Made by a program: the position numbers and the translations under genes. From Verrucomicrobiota bacterium (GTDB taxonomy: Bacteria > Verrucomicrobiota > Verrucomicrobiia > Limisphaerales > UBA11320): a stretch of 13,784 nucleotides of DNA. Shown here piece after piece: positions 1 through 9,368 of this stretch (position 1 is the stretch's first letter; every line of letters starts with the position of its first letter). The stretch spans positions 1 to 13,784 of the forward strand of contig VHDG01000020.1 of the NCBI GenBank assembly GCA_016871475.1, given 5' to 3'. The notes below the pieces were generated by a model. The model saw only the letters and a program-made list of their open reading frames with translations, was not told where the DNA came from and did not search any database.

Positions 1-1392
1 GCGAACATCAAACTTCAGGTTGTGTCCGATCTTTCCCTTCTGAGGATCCTCGAACACGGAGCGAAACGGCGACAACACACGCAAAGCCTCTTCACGACCT
101 GAAGGCACGGGGAGGTACCAGCCCTCGCCTGTCTTCCAGGCGAAGGACACTCCAACGAGCTCGGACTCGAGAGGGTTCAGGCCCGTGGTTTCGGTATCGA
201 AACAAAACTCAGTCTGTTCCTTGAGCCACCCGAGGAGCTGCTCACGGGCTTCGGTTGTGTCTGCAATCAGGTAGTGGTGAGGGATGTCGCGCAGAGTGCG
301 CAAAGCATTCCCTGTATCTCCCGAGCTTGCGGCTGTGCCGCTCTCGACGACCTCCTGCGTCGCTGCGGCCTGGGTGTCGACCGCCGCTGCGCTTTCGGGT
401 GCGGAACCTGTGCTGAAAAGATCCAGCTGTCCGGCAGCCTCGCTGCCAGTTTGCCTGGCGGCCACCGATCTCACGGGCCCGGGAGTTGGCGGGACGGGCG
501 CAGCCCCACGCACCTTGTAGTCCTGCCCCAGGAGTCTTCGGCCCAGACTGGAGAATTCGAACTCATCGCAGAACGCGCGCCAGGCATCGAGGTTTGGGGA
601 TTGAACCTTGAGGGCATCGAGGGAGATGTCGATGGGGACATCGAGTTGGATTGTGGCGAGGCTTTTGCAAAGTCGTGCCTGCTCCGAATTCGCCTCCAGG
701 CTCTGCCGGAGTTTGTCCTTGAGCTCCGCGGTTCGGGCGAGCAGCTCCTCCAGGCTGCCGAACTGGGAGATGAGCTTTGAGGCGGTTTTTTCGCCGATGC
801 CGGGAACGCCGGGGATGTTGTCGGAGGCATCGCCCCAGAGCGCCAGGATATCGATGACTTGAGTCGGCCGTTGGACACCCCATTTCTCGCACACTTCCTG
901 GACGCCGAGGATCTCGTGGCTGACGGTGCCCTTGGAAGGTTTGAAGATTTTGCAGTGGTCCGTGACCAGCTGGCCGAAGTCCTTGTCGGGGGTGACCATC
1001 CAGCAGGAGAAGCCTTCCTTTTCCGCCCGGTGCACGAGGGTTCCGATGAGATCATCCGCCTCGTAGCCATCGAGCTTGAGAGCAGGGATCCTGAGGGCTT
1101 CGCACAACCGAAACAGGTTGGGGATGGCGAACGCGAGTTCCTCCGGCATGGCCTCTCGTTGTGCCTTGTATTCGGGGAACTCGCGATGACGGGCCGTGGG
1201 GGCGGGAGTATCGAAGGCGACTGCGATATGTGTGGGAGACTGTTCCTCGATGAGCTCCAGCAAGGTGGTGGTGAAGCCGTAGAGGGCGGAGCTGTTGATG
1301 CCCTTGGAAGTGCGGATGGGGCGTTGGAGAAAGGCGAAATGAGCCCGATAGGCCAGAGCCATCCCGTCCAGTAGGAACAATCGATTCGCCAT
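1..1392 (-). CDS. polA: DNA polymerase I, N-terminal 464 residues (partial, runs off left edge)
   Basis: DNA-templated DNA synthesis with 5' nuclease and 3'-5' proofreading, used in Okazaki fragment processing and repair in the cytoplasm. The frame opens with MANRLFLLDGMALAYRAHF, the standard start of the PolA 5' nuclease. Metal-ligand motifs follow: EADDL around residues 111-115, DKD at 136-138, and GDASDN at 187-192 leading into the helix-hairpin-helix PGVPGIGEKTA. A Pro/Ala/Ser-rich linker spans roughly 295-367. The 3'-5' exonuclease then begins, with Exo I D399-T-E401 and Exo II HNLKFD (N458, D462), so proofreading looks intact, unlike some PolA proteins that have lost these acids. The polymerase domain lies outside the window. 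The ATG at 1392 fits the family start; no clear Shine-Dalgarno sequence is seen. It is transcribed away from the CRISPR-like scar upstream. Confidence 0.96.
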   Translation of the reverse strand, partial: MANRLFLLDGMALAYRAHFAFLQRPIRTSKGINSSALYGFTTTLLELIEEQSPTHIAVAFDTPAPTARHREFPEYKAQREAMPEELAFAIPNLFRLCEALRIPALKLDGYEADDLIGTLVHRAEKEGFSCWMVTPDKDFGQLVTDHCKIFKPSKGTVSHEILGVQEVCEKWGVQRPTQVIDILALWGDASDNIPGVPGIGEKTASKLISQFGSLEELLARTAELKDKLRQSLEANSEQARLCKSLATIQLDVPIDISLDALKVQSPNLDAWRAFCDEFEFSSLGRRLLGQDYKVRGAAPVPPTPGPVRSVAARQTGSEAAGQLDLFSTGSAPESAAAVDTQAAATQEVVESGTAASSGDTGNALRTLRDIPHHYLIADTTEAREQLLGWLKEQTEFCFDTETTGLNPLESELVGVSFAWKTGEGWYLPVPSGREEALRVLSPFRSVFEDPQKGKIGHNLKFDVR

Positions 1393-1476
1393 GCCCGGGA
1401 GTAAAACGTTCGAAGCACACCATTGCACGCCGTTTCGGCACGGCTGATCCGCCGTCGGACCCGTGGGTTCCGTGAT

Positions 1477-1512
1477 GTTTCAATCCGCGCCTCGGATTGC
1501 TCCCGAGGCGAC
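1477..1512 (-). CRISPR. Isolated CRISPR-type repeat, type I-C-like (single unit, degenerate locus)
   Basis: On the minus strand a 36-bp unit begins GTCGCCTCGG and ends CGGATTGAAAC. It contains a perfect 8-bp stem (CGCCTCGG at 1488-1495 pairing with CCGAGGCG at 1503-1510) around a 7-nt loop. A GTCGC start, a GC stem and a GATTGAAAC 3' handle are the known architecture of many type I-C (and some I-G) repeats. Many I-C repeats are a few bases shorter. No second copy is found within about 100 bp on either side, so this is not an array. It may be a relic, or a chance hairpin. The match of handle, start and stem together argues for a relic. Confidence 0.5.
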
Positions 1513-1618
1513 CGGGGTGACCCGCAGCGTCCAGCTGACACACCAGGAGCGGTAGTGGCTCGATGTCGCGGGCGAGATGGAGGTCCAGTTTGAACTCGCC
1601 CTGCGGCAGTCTTGAAGT
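1513..1618 (-). other. Short open stretch between the CRISPR-like repeat and the tandem repeat, possible leader or gene-fragment remnant
   Basis: Reading on the minus strand from about 1615, one frame gives SRLPQGEFKLDLHLARDIEP and then PLPLLVCQLDAAGH, running without a stop into the repeat and on through the polA start region. The first part has protein-like composition (alternating hydrophobic and charged residues) but no start codon or ribosome binding site. If the neighbouring repeat and Cas3-like stub are relics of one locus, this could be the tail of a cas gene or part of the leader. I could not assign it to any Cas family. It may be non-coding. Confidence 0.15.
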
Positions 1619-1658
1619 GATGGAAGATGGAAAATGGAAGATGGAAGATGGAAGATGG
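1619..1658. repeat. Heptanucleotide tandem repeat, (GGAAGAT)n-like
   Basis: About five consecutive copies of a 7-bp unit, GATGGAA in one phase, with one variant copy (GGAAAAT) near 1630. It lies directly after the stop codon of the Cas3-like stub at 1660. Read on the minus strand it is a run of CCATCTT. Short purine-rich arrays of this kind often vary in copy number between strains. Confidence 0.85.
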
Positions 1659-1659
1659 G

Positions 1660-1818
1660 TTATTCGGGGAGCAGGTTTATCCGCTGGGCCAATTCGATGA
1701 TTGAGCCGCGGCCCTCGGCCGCCACTCTCTGCAGGTGGTCGGAAAGCTTCTGCTGCCGGGTTTGATCCGGGTCGGGATGGCCATCAGGGGCATCCGCAGT
1801 ATGGGCGTAGTAGATCAT
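1660..1818 (-). pseudogene. Cas3 HD-domain N-terminal stub (52 codons), probable relic of a type I CRISPR-Cas locus
   Basis: A 52-residue frame opening MIYYAHTADAPDGHPDP and continuing QQKLSDHLQRVAAEG. The pattern YYAH near the N-terminus, a polar loop, then a [KxLxxHLxxVA] segment is how Cas3 HD nucleases of type I-C and related systems begin; there the first histidines lead to the HD metal site. Here the protein stops after ELAQRINLLPE, before any HD motif, so it cannot be an active nuclease. Full Cas3 proteins are about 700-900 residues. The ATG at 1818 has a GAGG about 12 nt upstream, so it may still be translated. It lies on the same strand as, and upstream of, the CRISPR-type repeat at 1477-1512, the order expected of a collapsed locus. 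Similarity is judged by eye over about 35 residues; an unrelated small protein remains possible. Confidence 0.45.
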
Positions 1819-2008
1819 CTCTGTTCGGCACCTCGCCTAATCCTCCCTCAATTGGAACTTCTGAATAGAAGGCTCCAGCTCGCAGAAAATTCAAGCGTCT
1901 TTTCGCCGGCTCGCGATCATCAGGGCGGACTGGGAAAAATGTGAGATGCCCCCTGGCACCCCGGCTTTTTGACTCGCCTCGTTATCAGATCTGACTAGTT
2001 TTCCGGGC

Positions 2009-3334
2009 ATGAACGAATACGTCGAACGCCTCGCAGATCTCCTTGATGCAGATATTAACCGGATCACGAATGTCTCGACGGAGGAGGCCCGGAACCGTGT
2101 GCTCTCAGGCAACGCCGATGCCGTCCGCGAGATTCGAGGCTCCTTCGCTCTCGTCGCCAAGCAGGGCAAGACCGTCCGCATGGCTCGCTCGCTCGACAGA
2201 CCCATGCGCTACTTCCTCGCCAAACGCCACGAAGGCCCCGCGTTGGTCGTGGCGGATCGCATCGATGCCATCCACGCCTGGCTCAAGGCCGAGGGTTTGG
2301 CCGACCAGTTTCATCCCAGTTACACGCGCATGGTTCCAGCCCACCACATCGTCGAGATCCAACTCATCGGCTGCCCCGATCCCGATCCGGTTTATACCCG
2401 CTTCTTCAATCCACGGTTTAATCAGCAACCCAAGGATCTGGATGCCATCGGACGCAACTACATCGGCGCTCTCGCCGATGAAATCGCGGACTGGCTTCGA
2501 CATCAGCCCGAATCTGAACCGGTCGGAGTTTGCTTCTCCGGCGGCATCGACAGCGGAGCGGTCTTTCTCACAACGCTGCACGTGATGAAGTCGATGGGCA
2601 TGAGTCCTTCGCGACTCAAGGCGTTCACTCTCGACCTGGGGCAGGGAGAGGATTTGAAGCAGGCCCGCGGTTTCCTCGAGGGCCTGGGTCTCGGGATGTT
2701 CCTGGAATCGATTGAAGGCAGTCCAGAAGCGCTGAATGTCGATGAAACGCTACGGACCATCGAGGATTACAAGACGCTCGATGTGGAATGTGCATCGATG
2801 GGGCTGGCTCTGTGCCGCGGGATTCGTGAGCGGTATCCGGACTGGCGTCTTCTGATTGATGGAGACGGTGGGGACGAGAATTTGAAGGACTATCCGATCG
2901 AGGAGAATCCAGAGCTGACGATCCGGAGCGTGGTGCACAATCAGATGCTGTACCAGGAAGGGTGGGGCGTGGGGAAGATCAAGCATTCCCTCACCTACAG
3001 CGGAGGCCTGAGTCGTGGATATGTCCGCACCTACGCGCCGACACGCAAACACGGGTTCGATGGCTTCAGCCCTTTCACCCGCCCATCGGTCATCGAGGTG
3101 GCCGAGGGCATCCCATTCATTGATCTCACCCAGTATGACGTCCCGACGCTTTATTCACTGAAGGGTGAAGTCGTGAAGCGGGGAATCAAAGCTTTGACCG
3201 GTCATGACATCCCGATTTTCCCAAAACGCCGGTTCCAACATGGGGCTCTTCCCAAGCAGGATCTCAGAACAAGGATTCCAGATCAGGAGTCTCACTTTCG
3301 GCGGAAGTTTCTGAGTTTGTATCAAGGAGAGTGA
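2009..3334 (+). CDS. Asparagine-synthetase-like ATP-PPi ligase with degenerate glutaminase domain
   Basis: A 441-aa cytoplasmic protein of the AsnB/beta-lactam synthetase superfamily, which adenylates a carboxylate and then forms an amide. The synthetase core is clear: PP-loop SGGIDSG at 177-183, the GDGGDE motif at 285-290, and a basic C-terminal segment PKRRFQHGA at 405-413. The N-terminal part retains the later half of a class II glutaminase fold (GSFALVAKQGKTVRMAR at 44-60, then LVVADRIDAI at 79-88) but begins MNEYVERL, so the Cys-2 nucleophile needed to hydrolyse glutamine is absent. The PP-loop comes about 55 residues earlier than in E. coli AsnB. An in-frame TGA upstream of the ATG, with no start between, excludes a simple extension. 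No Shine-Dalgarno sequence is visible. It probably uses free ammonia or an internal amine; the substrate is unknown. No peptide precursor, leader peptidase or other biosynthetic partner is next to it. Confidence 0.85.
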   Translation: MNEYVERLADLLDADINRITNVSTEEARNRVLSGNADAVREIRGSFALVAKQGKTVRMARSLDRPMRYFLAKRHEGPALVVADRIDAIHAWLKAEGLADQFHPSYTRMVPAHHIVEIQLIGCPDPDPVYTRFFNPRFNQQPKDLDAIGRNYIGALADEIADWLRHQPESEPVGVCFSGGIDSGAVFLTTLHVMKSMGMSPSRLKAFTLDLGQGEDLKQARGFLEGLGLGMFLESIEGSPEALNVDETLRTIEDYKTLDVECASMGLALCRGIRERYPDWRLLIDGDGGDENLKDYPIEENPELTIRSVVHNQMLYQEGWGVGKIKHSLTYSGGLSRGYVRTYAPTRKHGFDGFSPFTRPSVIEVAEGIPFIDLTQYDVPTLYSLKGEVVKRGIKALTGHDIPIFPKRRFQHGALPKQDLRTRIPDQESHFRRKFLSLYQGE

Positions 3335-3534
3335 TGAGTGACGAGTGACGAGTGGTCCGGCTTTCCCATCGTCCTATGCCGTCGAGACGCGCTCCCAGGG
3401 GGGCACGGAGAGAAGGAGGAATACTCAAGAATCAACGAAGGCAGGGCGATATCTGTTCTGCGGTGTCTGTGCGATGAATCTGTTCTCCTTTCTGGCACTG
3501 TCCGACCTAGAGAGCCACTCGTCACTCATCACTC
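3329..3534. repeat. Perfect 19-bp inverted repeat (3329-3347 and 3516-3534) enclosing 168 bp
   Basis: The left arm GAGTGATGAGTGACGAGTG at 3329-3347 is exactly reverse-complemented at 3516-3534. The left arm continues with a second copy of GACGAGTG before both arms share a final G. It overlaps the end of the asparagine-synthetase-like gene and supplies its last codon and tandem TGA TGA stops. The enclosed DNA holds repeat copy A (about 3389-3500). There is no transposase between the arms, so this is a non-autonomous repeat or a mobile-element remnant; it could also form a transcript hairpin after the gene. Confidence 0.75.
3389..3500 (+). repeat. Dispersed repeat, copy A
   Basis: This stretch shares several blocks with 4561-4626 and with 4899-4915: GCGCTCCCANGGGGG, CACGGAG, a TCTGTTC...GTCTCTG-like core, and (C/G)TGTTCTCCTTTCT. 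Order and orientation of the core blocks match copy B, so the two intergenic regions contain diverged copies of one non-coding element. The alignment is imperfect with small indels. Confidence 0.5.
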
Positions 3535-3543
3535 CGCTGAATT

Positions 3544-3579
3544 CGGACGCGCGGCTCGTTGTCCACCCTTGAGGGTGTG
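3544..3579 (-). repeat. 36-bp palindromic dispersed repeat, copy 1
   Basis: In element orientation it reads CACACCCTCAAGGGTGGACA and then ACGAGCCGCGCGTCCG. It matches copy 3 (4723-4758) at 32 of 36 positions by direct comparison. The core ACCCT...AGGGT is self-complementary. Copies 2 and 4 are more diverged members. Confidence 0.75.
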
Positions 3580-3751
3580 CCTTGCTGGGCAGACGTGAGC
3601 ATCGGCAGCGAACGTTTTCTTCAACGTGCAGGGAAAGCCAGTTGGCGGAGTGGACAGTGGACAGGTGTTGCTCAGGAGTGACGCTGTGGAGCTTGGCGAG
3701 GGACCACGGATCACACTGTCCGACCACGAGGGCCGAAGCCGGCGTAGCCCG

Positions 3752-3787
3752 GGCACCCTGAAGGGTGGACAACGAACTGTGCGGTCG
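3752..3787 (+). repeat. 36-bp palindromic dispersed repeat, copy 2 (diverged)
   Basis: Shares the core CACCCTGAAGGGTGGACAAC followed by GAAC with copies 1 and 3, then diverges at the GCGCGTCCG end. It is preceded by GTAGCCCGGGC. It is oriented opposite to copy 1, 173 bp away. Confidence 0.65.
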
Positions 3788-3914
3788 CTTTAGGCAGCCA
3801 ATTGCCTCCTTCACTCCGATTCCTTCCCGAAAAACCACAGCAAAGTGACGTGGATGTCATCAAACCGTAACGTGCCGGGTCGATGCTTTGGGCAGATGAA
3901 AACGATTGAATTGA

Positions 3915-3933
3915 CCGAATCACGGGGATTCGG
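3915..3933. promoter_or_regulatory. Perfect 7-bp-arm palindrome upstream of the transposase-domain gene, possible operator
   Basis: CCGAATC (3915-3921) and GATTCGG (3927-3933) are perfect reverse complements around a 5-nt ACGGG loop, 40 bp before the ATG at 3974. The left arm overlaps a TTGACC that could be a -35 box; TAGAAC 20 bp further on is a poor -10 candidate. An operator for the downstream helix-rich protein is an inference from position and symmetry only. Confidence 0.3.
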
Positions 3934-3973
3934 AAGTAGAACGAGTGCCTTCACCCACACAGCGGAGGGGATC

Positions 3974-4486
3974 ATGAATCTGGAGCAAGATATCGAAACA
4001 CGGCTTGCACAATGTTTGCGCGAAGCTGTCGAACCTAATCATCCCTTGGGGGCTGCCCGGCTCGCCCTGGAGTCGGTGGAGGAGCTTGAGCTGAATCTTC
4101 CCGGGCTGAGTGCTTCGAAGGGCGGCCGCGAGACGCATCCAAATGTGCGAGCGATGCTCACCTTGCTGACTTACTGCTACGGCCTGGGTATCTGCAATCC
4201 GGCCGACATCGAACGTTCCCTCGAACTGGACCCTGTCGCGACCTATCTCTCAGCGGGCGCCTCTCCCACAATGACCTTCCTCAGCTCTGTGCGACGGGAA
4301 TATCGGAGGGTCTTAAGGAAGTCATTGGTCCGCTTCTTCGAGAATGCCTGGATCCACGGTGGGACGACCCAGAAAGGGAATTGGGATCACCTGATGACTC
4401 CGACATTGACTCTGAGGTTCAGCCAGATTGCCGACGAACGGATCACACTGGCCACACTCTGGGACGGTCCGGTGATGCGCGATTAG
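3974..4486 (+). CDS. Stand-alone protein resembling the N-terminal domain of an IS5/IS1182-type transposase (DUF772-like)
   Basis: A 170-aa protein. The ATG at 3974 is preferred over the in-frame ATG at 3845 because GGAGGGG at 3964-3970 lies just upstream and the conserved part begins after it. Residues about 58-125 (VRAMLTLLTYCYGLGICNPA, then IERSLELDPVATYLSAG, ASPTMTFLSSVRREYRRVL) follow the pattern of the helical N-terminal region of these transposases: [LLxxYxYGI.S.R.IE..], a D-x-x-x-x-L-[ST]-G segment, and a [PxxxTxxxFRR] segment. In transposases a DDE nuclease domain of 200 or more residues would follow; here the protein ends about 45 residues later, with no acidic triad. It cannot catalyse transposition. 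It may be a domesticated DNA-binding protein or a truncated relic; the good ribosome binding site, the upstream palindrome and the intact frame favour a functional gene. No flanking terminal inverted repeats were found. Confidence 0.6.
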   Translation: MNLEQDIETRLAQCLREAVEPNHPLGAARLALESVEELELNLPGLSASKGGRETHPNVRAMLTLLTYCYGLGICNPADIERSLELDPVATYLSAGASPTMTFLSSVRREYRRVLRKSLVRFFENAWIHGGTTQKGNWDHLMTPTLTLRFSQIADERITLATLWDGPVMRD

Positions 4487-4541
4487 CAAAGAGGCCGGCG
4501 GGACGACGGAAGACATGGAGAGCGCAGAGTGCGGAGCGGGG

Positions 4542-4670
4542 AATGACTTGGGGGACCACTCGGAAGACACGGAGCAGGGAGAGTTTCTCCGCCGTCTCTG
4601 TTCGGTGAATGTGTTCTCCTTTCTCGGGCTTTTCCCATTCCGTGTTTTCAGTGTGTTCCGTGGTCTCACA
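4542..4670. repeat. Dispersed repeat copy B within an imperfect inverted repeat
   Basis: The left side GGGGGACCACTCGGAAGACACGG (about 4549-4571) is imperfectly mirrored by the reverse complement of the right side, which reads GACCACGGAACACAC followed by GAAAACACGG (about 4640-4668). Between them, about 4583-4626 matches repeat copy A near 3454-3500, including TGTTCTCCTTTCT. ACACGGAA-rich elements of this style are frequent between genes in Verrucomicrobiota; I state that from memory. Confidence 0.5.
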
Positions 4671-4722
4671 TCGGGCTGGGAGTCTGAAAGCCTTCCATTG
4701 AGCTGCGACTGAGCTGCGAAGA

Positions 4723-4758
4723 CACACCCTGAGGGGTGGGCAACGAACCGCGCGTCCG
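4723..4758 (+). repeat. 36-bp palindromic dispersed repeat, copy 3
   Basis: Reads CACACCCTGAGGGGTGGGCA and then ACGAACCGCGCGTCCG. It differs from copy 1 at four of 36 positions and is on the opposite strand relative to copy 1. Confidence 0.75.
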
Positions 4759-4789
4759 ACTTTGTTGCGAGTGAGAGAGGTGTGAGCTC

Positions 4790-4817
4790 CCGGTTTGTTG
4801 TCCATCCTCAGGATGCG
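4790..4817 (-). repeat. 36-bp palindromic dispersed repeat, copy 4 (partial)
   Basis: In element orientation it carries CGCATCCTGAGGATGGACAA followed by CAAACCGG. The changes in the two palindrome arms are compensatory (ATCCT with AGGAT, in place of ACCCT with AGGGT), so the hairpin is preserved. The GCGCGTCCG end is missing. It faces copy 3, 32 bp away. Confidence 0.55.
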
Positions 4818-4886
4818 CGGGCTCTGCCCGTTCGGCCTCCGTTGATGAGACAGCGTGAGCTCTGGGCTGTGGCCGCTCGTCTTGGC

Positions 4887-4909
4887 TGGGAGCGGGACGT
4901 GCGCTCCCA
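4887..4909. repeat. GC-rich hairpin, 8-bp stem and 7-nt loop
   Basis: TGGGAGCG (4887-4894) pairs perfectly with CGCTCCCA (4902-4909) around GGACGTG. The right arm with its G-rich tail recurs near 3389-3402, at the edge of repeat copy A. A run of T follows at 4926-4932, 16 bp after the stem, which is too far for a classical intrinsic terminator. Confidence 0.5.
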
Positions 4910-5001
4910 AGGGGGTTCGCCCATCTTTTTTTCCCATTCATGTAATCGGCGGGGTGGTTTCCTTAAGAACAGGGTGTGGCCCTCGGTGGCCAAGACCCTG
5001 T

Positions 5002-5181
5002 ATGAAAACTTTCGTCACTTTCGTTCTCGCCTGTGGAATGGTCTGGTCTGCTTTCGGCCAGCTCGATGTTCCCGACACTCTGCTCACCGTAGGAACCACG
5101 ACCGTGGATGGCTTCGGACGGCCCTGGGTCTATACCGTCTGGACTCCCAGCCAGCCTGAACTTCTTGCCGGCAATGAATAA
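5002..5181 (+). pseudogene. Signal peptide and first residues of a secreted protein, truncated after 59 codons
   Basis: MKTFVTFVLACGMVWSAFGQ is a well-formed Sec signal peptide: a lysine, a hydrophobic core and a small-x-small A-F-G cleavage region. The mature part begins LDVPDTLLTVGTTTVDGFGR and continues PWVYTVWTPSQPELLAGNE before TAA. A short TTTVDxxGRPWxYxxW segment right after the signal peptide resembles the start of large secreted or surface proteins in Verrucomicrobiota, which usually run to hundreds of residues or more; that comparison is from memory. Ending in the middle of this segment suggests the rest was lost by deletion or replacement at the junction with the kinase operon 97 bp downstream. 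A genuine 39-residue secreted peptide is the alternative. No ribosome binding site is evident. Confidence 0.45.
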
Positions 5182-5277
5182 TGGGACAGGTCGTTAGACG
5201 ATGTGGAGGGTTTCCTCGTGGCTTGGGCAAACTTTCCTTGTAACCTCCCCCCACGCACGTCTCAGGAAGCGGGTGTT

Positions 5278-8600
<3,323 letters not shown>

Positions 8601-8604
<4 letters not shown>

Positions 8605-9368
8605 TCAAGGATTCCTCATCTGAGTCCGAAGCTTCCAGAAATGCGCCTGAAACTGGATCATCGCCTTTCGCCCCGACGCGCTGGACGCTCATCCTGCGGG
8701 CGCGGGGCGAAACGCCGGAGGCGCGGGCGGCGCTCGGCGAATTGTGCGAGGCGTATTACCAGCCGGTGCTGCGTTTCCTGCGTCGCGAGGGACGCGACGA
8801 AGATGTCGCACGCGAGCTCACGCAGGAGTTCTTCGCGCGCATTCTGGCCCGCGGCGCGTTCGAGCAGGTGGACCCGGAACGCGGGAAGTTTCGCTCCTAC
8901 CTGCTCGGGGCGTTGAGGCATTTCCTAGCCGACCACCGCAAACACGAGCAGCGCCTCAAGCGCGGCGGGGGCGTGACACCGGAATCGTTGGATGCTGCGT
9001 CCGAGGGCGAACAGGAACCGATTCAAGTCGCCGATGCGTCTGCCCCTGCGCCTGACGCGTGTTTCGATCGCGAATGGGCGATGGCGGTGATGGCGCGGGC
9101 GCTGGAAGTATTGCAGAAGGAGTTCACGGACGGCGGCAAGGCGGAACAGTTCGAGATTCTCAAGCCGTGGCTGATGGGCGAATCCAGTGCGATGTCGCAG
9201 TCGGACGCGGCACGGGAGCTTGTTTTGACCGAGGGCGCGGTGAAGGTGGCGATTCATCGTCTGCGCAAACGCTTTCGTGACGCGGTGCGCGCGGAGATCT
9301 CCCAGACCCTGCGCGATCCCGGCCTGGTCGACGAGGAGTTACGCCACCTGATCGAAGCCCTGTCTTAG
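8601..9368 (+). CDS. ECF-type RNA polymerase sigma factor, kinase-linked
   Basis: A 255-aa sigma-70 family protein with only regions 2 and 4. Region 2 covers about 43-120, including FLRREGRDEDVARELTQEFF (59-78, acidic D66-E67-D68) and GKFRSYLLGALRHFLADHRK (95-114). A variable linker spans about 121-155. Region 4 covers about 160-232, with a helix-turn-helix at 201-224 (SDAARELVLTEGAVKVAIHR, then LRKR). It starts within the kinase stop codon (ATGA), and no anti-sigma gene is adjacent. In Vibrio and Xanthomonas, ECF factors paired with Ser/Thr kinases (EcfP-PknT, EcfK-PknS) are activated by phosphorylation; a similar role here is inferred from coupling. It differs in keeping acidic residues in region 2.2. 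The 35-residue Ser/Glu-rich N-terminus holds many candidate phosphosites. Confidence 0.9.

Larger units (their letters stand above)
3335..3973. other. Gene-free intergenic region filled with dispersed repeats
   Basis: About 640 bases with no convincing gene. Open frames on both strands are short, overlap each other, and translate the repeats themselves (for example CPPLRVCL-type peptides that recur at 4670-4740). It holds the inverted repeat at 3329-3534, repeat copy A, two copies of the 36-bp palindromic family (3544-3579 and 3752-3787) in opposite orientation, and the palindrome at 3915-3933 in front of the next gene. The middle part, about 3590-3745, shows nothing I recognise. Confidence 0.7.
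4487..5001. other. Gene-free intergenic region filled with dispersed repeats
   Basis: About 515 bases without a supported gene. It contains an imperfect inverted repeat around copy B (4542-4670), copies 3 and 4 of the 36-bp palindromic family in opposite orientation, and a GC-rich hairpin at 4887-4909. Open frames in the region are translations of the repeats. The bases between these elements show nothing recognisable. Confidence 0.7.

Noticed and set aside
471..1541. Long minus-strand open frame (356 codons) across the polA region
   Set aside because: It is a Ser/Arg/Pro-rich shadow of polA in another frame; the polA frame carries all the family motifs.
1393..1618. A complete CRISPR array
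   Set aside because: Only one repeat unit is present; positions where the neighbouring repeats would fall show no match.
1735..1944. Plus-strand 69-codon frame upstream of the ligase gene
   Set aside because: Overlaps the Cas3-like stub antisense, no ribosome binding site, no recognisable pattern.
3425..3838. Minus-strand 137-codon frame in the intergenic region
   Set aside because: It translates the dispersed repeats; similar peptides recur from the repeats near 4670-4800.
3845..3973. N-terminal extension of the transposase-domain gene from the ATG at 3845
   Set aside because: The ATG at 3974 has a strong GGAGGGG ribosome binding site, and the extension runs through the palindrome with low-quality sequence.
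5239..5264. ECF-like promoter (TGTAACC and CGTCTC) before the kinase gene, which could mean autoregulation
   Set aside because: The spacing between the two motifs is only about 13 bp, shorter than usual for ECF promoters, and it would leave almost no leader.
5203..5277. 25-residue N-terminal extension of the kinase
   Set aside because: The start at 5278 has AGGAAG upstream and sits just before the zinc ribbon; the extension has no pattern.
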